Program-made: the position numbers and the translations under genes | In this document: positions 7,933-11,625 of the stretch, in pieces | Position numbering within the stretch: the stretch's first letter is position 1 | How the letters are laid out: every line of letters begins with the position of its first letter | Notes under the pieces: model-generated | Databases searched by the model: none | What the model was told of the DNA's origin: nothing | The model's input: only the letters and a program-made list of their open reading frames with translations | DNA from: an archaeon | Lineage (GTDB): Archaea > Asgardarchaeota > Heimdallarchaeia > Hodarchaeales > S146-22 | NCBI GenBank assembly: GCA_024276395.1 | Contig: JAJRXH010000129.1 | Span: forward strand, 1-11,625 | Direction of reading: 5' to 3' | DNA: 11,625 bases

Positions 7933-8688
7933 ATTTTCTTGTTTTTCTATCATTTCTTGTTGATGTCGCTGGATGACTCTTCTTAAGACTTCACGTCCTC
8001 GAGTGACATTGGCCTCATTGATCACGAAGACGACGATGACGTTTTCTGGTGTGTGGTATACCAAGGTATCATAAATGGATATTGCCTGGTCGGCTAGAAG
8101 TGATGCCACGTGAGCAAGTATTCCTGGGATTTTAGCTGCTTCAGATGGGAGAATGAGCTTTAGTAGCGACAAGTTGTCTTCCATAACCTTGGAGGTAAAA
8201 CCTAGTTCTTCAAGAAGATGCTGGACTTGTTTTTCATACAATTTTTGCACGTAAACCTCTAATGACTGCTTGACCATTGAGAGAGAGAAGACTTTTTCGT
8301 CATCAAAATACTTGTAAAGTCGTTGGATGAATTCCGTTAATTGTTCAGCATCTACACCGTATAGGGAAATTCGATAATTTTTCAAGCCGTCTACAACACT
8401 AGTAGATGATTGTGCAAGCATTTCTTGAACTTGTCTTGTTCCGAGCCGTTCTTCTTGTTTTTCTCGCAATGTTTTGAGATATCTGGTGATGGCTACGGCA
8501 ACAGCTCCTTGACTTGGCCAGTTTTCTCGTCCTTCTTTCTTGAATTGTTCTTGTAACTCATCGGTAATGATTTTGGCAACTTCTCGTTGTGTTTTTTCTC
8601 TTCTTTGAAGGGCATGCACTAGGGTCGGGTGGCTTTGGAGGTAGTTTCGAACTAAATGTGCAATGGACTCTTGTGACATCTTTTCCAC
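7927..8688 (-). CDS. Probable ACT-domain regulatory protein with helical, HTH-like N-terminus
   Basis: 253 residues if read from GTG 8688. ATG at 8679 (250 residues) is preferable, since AGGTGG lies 5 nt before it and the GTG itself is part of that ribosome site. The C-terminal part (about 172-240) has the beta-alpha-beta-beta-alpha pattern and hydrophobic spacing of an ACT domain: LLKLILPSEAAKIPGILAHV, then strands ISIYDTLVYH and VIVVFVINEA, then a helix. ACT domains bind amino acids or other small ligands and often dimerise. The first 75 residues are helical, with TQREVAKIITDEL and PSQGAVAVAITRYLKTL spaced like a DNA-binding helical domain. The middle (about 105-165) is helical with a short strand. 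No enzyme domain is present, so a ligand-responsive regulator is the best guess. It converges on adk and is divergent from dut across a palindrome-bearing region. Confidence 0.82.
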   Translation of the reverse strand: MEKMSQESIAHLVRNYLQSHPTLVHALQRREKTQREVAKIITDELQEQFKKEGRENWPSQGAVAVAITRYLKTLREKQEERLGTRQVQEMLAQSSTSVVDGLKNYRISLYGVDAEQLTEFIQRLYKYFDDEKVFSLSMVKQSLEVYVQKLYEKQVQHLLEELGFTSKVMEDNLSLLKLILPSEAAKIPGILAHVASLLADQAISIYDTLVYHTPENVIVVFVINEANVTRGREVLRRVIQRHQQEMIEKQENL

Positions 8689-8730
8689 CTATAGCATCCT
8701 CATATTGGAAGTATGATGCAAGAATCGCGG

Positions 8731-8742
8731 CTATTTTTCTCT
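8731..8742 (-). promoter_or_regulatory. Candidate BRE/TATA of the ACT-domain gene
   Basis: On the minus strand this reads AGAGAAAAATAG, a purine-rich element followed by an A/T box. A start site about 25 nt downstream would fall near 8705, giving a leader of about 26 nt that includes the AGGTGG ribosome site. Confidence 0.3.
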
Positions 8743-8760
8743 GACATTACGAATGTTTCC

Positions 8761-8813
8761 ATATTACATAAGTCTTTCGATATTACATGTTACATTGCGT
8801 GTAGTATGTAACA
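8761..8813. promoter_or_regulatory. Cluster of TTACAT elements with an 8-bp inverted repeat, possible operator
   Basis: The perfect inverted repeat TGTTACAT (8788-8795) / ATGTAACA (8806-8813) has a 10-nt spacer, a size fit for a dimeric regulator. Just upstream, ATATTACAT occurs twice as a direct repeat (8761-8769 and 8780-8788, offset 19). In all, TTACAT or its complement occurs four times in about 50 bp. The cluster lies between the divergent ACT-domain gene and dut. The regulator is unknown; the ACT-domain protein is the obvious local candidate. Confidence 0.5.
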
Positions 8814-8872
8814 CGTGAATCATTAATTCATTTCCGCATTAATCACCATCCATTATCTAAGCATAAAATATT

Positions 8873-8889
8873 TCACTCGTGTTGAGTGA
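8873..8889 (+). repeat. 6-bp stem hairpin upstream of dut
   Basis: TCACTC and GAGTGA flank a 5-nt loop (gtgtt). It lies about 55 nt before dut. If transcription starts near 8865 it would be at the start of the leader; if dut is leaderless it would be a DNA site. The role is unknown. Confidence 0.35.
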
Positions 8890-8908
8890 TTGGTCATGGG
8901 TCGCTGTT

Positions 8909-8924
8909 GGAAGAAAATATCTTC
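8909..8924 (+). promoter_or_regulatory. Candidate BRE/TATA of dut
   Basis: GGAAGAAAATATCTTC holds a purine-rich BRE-like start followed by AAAATAT, centred near 8917. The expected start site, 25-28 nt downstream, falls at 8942-8945, exactly on the first possible start codons of dut, which suggests a leaderless mRNA. GAAGA/TCTTC also forms a 5-bp inverted repeat. A second A/T box, CATAAAATAT (8862-8871), is an alternative. Confidence 0.4.
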
Positions 8925-8941
8925 ATTAATTTTCGTGGTTT

Positions 8942-9397
8942 GTGATGAATATGTCGGAAGAACTGATTGAAATTAGGGTAGAAAGACTTTCATCAGATAT
9001 TCCCTTACCTAGAAGAATGCATGATTTAGATGCTGGCTATGATGTTTGTTCACGGATTGAAGTGACCGTCCCCCCAAAAGATTTTGTAGTCATTCCCACG
9101 GGCTTGATTTTTGAGATTCCACCTGGTTTTCGGATTGATGTTCGTTCTCGTTCTGGATTAGCTGCGAAATATGGAATTTTCGTGTTGAATTCACCAGGTA
9201 CCATTGATGCGGGATATCGGGACGAGGTTAAGATAATTCTTGCAAATTTTTCGAATCAACCATTTTTAGTTCGCAAAGGAGATCGAATTGCGCAATTAGT
9301 CGTTAGTAGAGTAGATGTGGATATAAAATGGAAAATTGTTGCGAAAGTTTCTCGTATTAATGATCGTGGTGGTGGTTTTGGGTCAACGGGTATTTAG
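8942..9397 (+). CDS. dut: dUTP diphosphatase (trimeric dUTPase)
   Basis: Hydrolyses dUTP to dUMP and pyrophosphate, which keeps uracil out of DNA and supplies the dTMP precursor. The 151-residue length and all five motifs fit a trimeric dUTPase: DAGYDV (30-35), RSRSGLA (68-74), NSPGTIDAGYRDE (83-95, with the catalytic Asp and the uridine-pocket Tyr), GDRIAQLVV (113-121) and the C-terminal RGGGFGSTG (142-150). The related dCTP deaminase is less likely, because the motif 3 region and the glycine-rich tail are those of dUTPase. Starts at GTG 8942, ATG 8945 and ATG 8951 are all possible; no good GGAGG lies upstream, and the TATA-like box at about 8917 suits a leaderless start at 8945. SHMT follows 102 nt downstream. 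Confidence 0.96.
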   Translation: MMNMSEELIEIRVERLSSDIPLPRRMHDLDAGYDVCSRIEVTVPPKDFVVIPTGLIFEIPPGFRIDVRSRSGLAAKYGIFVLNSPGTIDAGYRDEVKIILANFSNQPFLVRKGDRIAQLVVSRVDVDIKWKIVAKVSRINDRGGGFGSTGI

Positions 9398-9445
9398 AAA
9401 AAAATTTTGGCTTCATTCGAGATATTGGCTACATATTCATGCGAT

Positions 9446-9465
9446 ATTTTTTAAAATCAAAAAAT
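9446..9465 (+). promoter_or_regulatory. A/T inverted repeat between dut and glyA, possible dut terminator or glyA TATA
   Basis: ATTTTTT, a 6-nt loop (aaaatc) and AAAAAAT form a perfect but A/T-only inverted repeat. The T6 run could end the dut transcript, and TTTTTTAAAATC could serve as the glyA TATA element with a start site near 9480. Sequence alone does not separate the two readings. Confidence 0.3.
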
Positions 9466-9499
9466 CTTATTGGTGAAATGACAAGGAGTTGAGAGAGAA

Positions 9500-10831
9500 A
9501 TGTCTGGGATTAAAGAGCTCGAGAAATTAAGGAATTTATTGGAAAAACATCACGAAATATGGAAAAATGCCATACCTTTGATTGCATCGGAGAATGTTAC
9601 CAGTTGGTTCGTAAGAGAAGCAACCATCAGTGACTTGTGTCATCGATATGCAGAAGGTTGGGTTGGTGAAAGAGTTTATGCCGGTTGTCAAGTAATAGAT
9701 CAAGTCGAAACGTTGGCATTAGATCTGATGAAAAACATTTATGATGCTTCATTTGTTGATTTGAGGCCCATTTCTGGAGTCGTTGCTAATCTTGCTGTTT
9801 ATAGTGCATTTGCAAAGGCTGGTGACTTGATGCTGGCCATCTCGATTGCATCTGGTGGCCACATTTCCCATGCACCAGAGTATGCAAGTAGCGGTGTTAG
9901 AATCGGAGGGACAGCGGGATCTGTTACTCGATTACAAGTTAAATACTTGCCATTTGATCCAGAAGTAATGAACATTGACGTGGATAGGGCTGAAAAGGTC
10001 ATAAGAGAGATGCAACCAAAAATCATTAATTTTGGTGCTAGCGTGTTTTTGTTTCCACATCCCGTTAAGGAACTAGCCGATGCGGCAAAGGAGGTTGGAA
10101 CCCACGTCAATTATGATGCCGCTCACGTGGCTGGTCTAATTGGTGGAAAACAATTTCAAGATCCCTTGAGGGAAGGGGCAGATACCGTTACGATGTCAAC
10201 TCACAAGACCTTGTTTGGTCCTCAAAAAGGTGCAATTTTAGCATCTTCAGAAGACCTTGCAGCGCCAATTAAGCAAGCAGCCTTTCCTGGAGTGACCTCT
10301 AACCATCACCTGCATAATATTGCTGGATTAGCGGCAGCATTGATCGAATTCAAGCATTTTGGACGTGATTATGCCAGTCAAGTGATAAAAAACGCAAAAA
10401 AATTGGCAGAAAGTCTATATGAGTACGGATTCAATGTTGTATGTCCGGATCTTGGATTTACTGAATCTCATACAGTGTTGGTCGACATTTCTAACTTTCA
10501 ATCCTCAATTGGCCTTGGAAAAGATATCGAAGAGTTATTAGAACGTGCAAACATTATCATTAATCGAAATCTATTGCCTTGGGACATAAAGGAAGGAAGA
10601 AACTACAAGAATCCAGGTGGTATTCGTTTGGGAACCTCTGAGATAACTAGACTTGGTCTAAAAGAGTCTGAAATGGAATTCATTGCTGAACTATTTAAGA
10701 AATTACTCATTGATAAGAAAGATCCTGATGACATCAAGAGTGAGGTGCGAGAGTTCCGCAAGGATTACCAGCAGTTGCACTATGCCTTTCCCTCGAGTAA
10801 GAATCCTTATGACTACTTGAGGATTGCGTGA
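9500..10831 (+). CDS. glyA: Serine hydroxymethyltransferase, archaeal type
   Basis: PLP enzyme that interconverts serine and glycine and moves a one-carbon unit to a tetrahydropterin (methanopterin- or folate-type; the carrier cannot be told from sequence). Its 443 residues are normal for the family. Signatures in order are IPLIASENVTS (25-35), HRYAEGWVGERVYAGCQVID (48-67), DLRPISGVVAN (87-97), the PLP-ring region GGHISH (119-124), the cofactor Asp/His DAAH (206-209), and STHKT with Schiff-base Lys236. The sequence NVTS...YAEGW-GERVYAGC and FLFPHPVKEL (183-192) follow the methanogen-type archaeal enzymes rather than bacterial GlyA. AAGGAG lies about 11 nt before the ATG. It could be expressed with dut (102-nt gap) or from its own promoter. 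It links to thymidylate synthesis through C1 units, which makes a dut neighbour sensible. Confidence 0.95.
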   Translation: MSGIKELEKLRNLLEKHHEIWKNAIPLIASENVTSWFVREATISDLCHRYAEGWVGERVYAGCQVIDQVETLALDLMKNIYDASFVDLRPISGVVANLAVYSAFAKAGDLMLAISIASGGHISHAPEYASSGVRIGGTAGSVTRLQVKYLPFDPEVMNIDVDRAEKVIREMQPKIINFGASVFLFPHPVKELADAAKEVGTHVNYDAAHVAGLIGGKQFQDPLREGADTVTMSTHKTLFGPQKGAILASSEDLAAPIKQAAFPGVTSNHHLHNIAGLAAALIEFKHFGRDYASQVIKNAKKLAESLYEYGFNVVCPDLGFTESHTVLVDISNFQSSIGLGKDIEELLERANIIINRNLLPWDIKEGRNYKNPGGIRLGTSEITRLGLKESEMEFIAELFKKLLIDKKDPDDIKSEVREFRKDYQQLHYAFPSSKNPYDYLRIA

Positions 10832-10856
10832 AAGATGTGAACGAGAATTGAATGAT

Positions 10857-10887
10857 AAAGGAAATATTTCATCCTTTCTTTTTCATT
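10857..10887 (+). terminator. Candidate terminator after glyA
   Basis: AAAGGA (10857-10862), a 9-nt loop and TCCTTT (10872-10877) form a perfect 6-bp stem followed by a pyrimidine run (CTTTTTC and more). It begins 25 nt after the glyA stop. Confidence 0.4.
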
Positions 10888-10932
10888 ACTTTCTCCGTTA
10901 ATGTGGGATATGTTACACCTTATTGTTAAATG

Positions 10933-10944
10933 AAAAGATAAATA
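10933..10944 (+). promoter_or_regulatory. Candidate BRE/TATA of the KaiC-like gene
   Basis: AAAAG followed by ATAAATA resembles an archaeal BRE plus TATA box. The predicted start site near 10965-10968 would leave a leader of about 25 nt that includes GAGG at 10980-10983. A TGTTACA copy of the element seen before dut lies just upstream at 10911-10917. Confidence 0.4.
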
Positions 10945-10991
10945 ACGTAGAAATATGAAAGGATAATTTCAATAATCGTGAGGCTGGAAAG

Positions 10992-11625
10992 GTGTCATCT
11001 TTAGAATCTGGAATTCCAGGGATGGACGAACTTTTTGATAATGGCTTTCCTAAAGGAAAAATGATTCTAATTACAGGACCCCCGGGATCTGGAAAAACGG
11101 TATTAAGCATGCAATTTCTTGTAGGAGGCGCTCTTCAAGGCGAACCTGGGATTTATGTTTCCTTTGACGATCATCCAAATCACATTCGTCAAGACATGCA
11201 AAGTTTTGACTGGGGTGACATTAAAGCTTTAGAACGTGAGGAACTGATCACGATCATTGATGGCTTTTCTAACAGAGTGGGGCTGTCATCCAGAGAAAAA
11301 TACACCATTCGTCCTAATGTAGACTCATTACTAATTACCTTGACAGAAGTGCTCCAGGAAACCGGTGCCACAAGAATAGTGATCGATTCATTAACGACCT
11401 TGTCAGCTGTCGTTCGGTCATCTGCTCAAGTTCGCAAGGAAATATTAACGATGAGTGCCGTGCTAGGTGAACAGGGATGTACTACTCTTGTCACGGCAGA
11501 ACTTGTAGGAACCGCTTCTTTCCTTCCTGGACATGAAGTGGGGTCTCAGGCAAGTTTTGGAGTGGAAGAGTATTCAGCGCAGGGGTCAATCATCTTAAAG
11601 TACATGGAAGCTCCGAATGGTGAAT
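10992..11625 (+). CDS. KaiC/RadA-like RecA-superfamily ATPase (C-terminus beyond window)
   Basis: The first 211 codons of a KaiC-type P-loop ATPase, open at the right edge. SGIPGMDELFDNGFPKG (6-22) is the family entry motif, Walker A is GPPGSGKT (29-36), and Walker B is RIVIDS with Asp132. TTLVTAE about 30 residues later fits the next core strand. Proteins of this family are ATP-driven hexamers or regulators; archaeal members vary and often have unknown targets. Where KaiC has the catalytic Glu pair after the second strand, this protein has Asp59-Asp60 (SFDDHPNHIRQDM). The start is GTG 10992: the frame has a stop at 10956-10958, no ATG lies between, and GAGG ends 8 nt upstream. Whether it has one or two KaiC domains cannot be seen. 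It is not RadA, since the recombinase N-terminal domain and family-specific motifs are missing. Confidence 0.88.
   Translation, partial: MSSLESGIPGMDELFDNGFPKGKMILITGPPGSGKTVLSMQFLVGGALQGEPGIYVSFDDHPNHIRQDMQSFDWGDIKALEREELITIIDGFSNRVGLSSREKYTIRPNVDSLLITLTEVLQETGATRIVIDSLTTLSAVVRSSAQVRKEILTMSAVLGEQGCTTLVTAELVGTASFLPGHEVGSQASFGVEEYSAQGSIILKYMEAPNGE

Noticed and set aside
8761..8813. CRISPR-like repeat array
   Set aside because: The repeat units are only 6-9 nt with irregular offsets of 7-19 nt, far too short for CRISPR repeats and spacers.
8689..8941. tRNA or structured RNA gene in the palindrome-bearing gap
   Set aside because: No cloverleaf or conserved TPsiC-like arm was found; the repeats are short and look like protein-binding sites or a small hairpin.
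9799..10110. 103-codon minus-strand open frame inside glyA
   Set aside because: It is fully antisense to conserved SHMT sequence, including its signature motifs.
10913..11371. Two short minus-strand open frames (10913-11110 and 11189-11371)
   Set aside because: Both are mostly antisense to the KaiC-like gene, whose Walker A and B motifs prove the plus frame.

Overview
The window looks archaeal, from an AT-rich genome (G+C around 40 % by eye). The serine hydroxymethyltransferase has the archaeal form of the family signatures, a KaiC/RadA-like ATPase is present, upstream regions carry purine-rich BRE plus TATA-like boxes, and several genes seem to start with GTG. An MglA-like small GTPase, a very large helical-repeat protein and a long coiled-coil protein together would fit an Asgard-type archaeon. 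That lineage call is an inference, because no rRNA or other marker gene is present.

Layout. Positions 1-4848 (minus) hold the first 1616 codons of a giant protein that runs off the left edge. It has four diverged copies of an 80-90-residue domain joined by acidic linkers, then about 1080 residues of TPR-like alpha-solenoid. Across a 269-bp divergent promoter region lies the GTPase (5118-5828, plus). A coiled-coil protein (5922-7253) and adenylate kinase (7279-7932) follow, the latter two close enough to be an operon. A minus-strand gene with a C-terminal ACT-like domain (7927-8688) converges on adk, with stop codons overlapping by 6 bp. A 253-bp intergenic region with a cluster of TTACAT elements, two of them forming an inverted repeat, separates it from dUTPase (8942-9397). 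Archaeal-type SHMT (9500-10831) and the first 211 codons of a KaiC-like ATPase (10992 to the right edge) complete the window.

How the genes may work together. adk, dut and glyA are housekeeping nucleotide and one-carbon genes: NMP/NDP balance, dUTP removal plus dUMP supply, and C1 units on tetrahydropterin. The ACT-like protein could be a ligand-sensing regulator, and the palindrome between it and dut could be its operator; this is unproven. The most interesting part is the left half, where a giant solenoid protein with an unrecognised repeated N-terminal domain is divergent from a small GTPase and a coiled-coil gene follows. A GTPase/scaffold pair is a reasonable hypothesis, but only proximity supports it. 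No tRNA, rRNA, CRISPR array, insertion sequence or other mobile element was seen.
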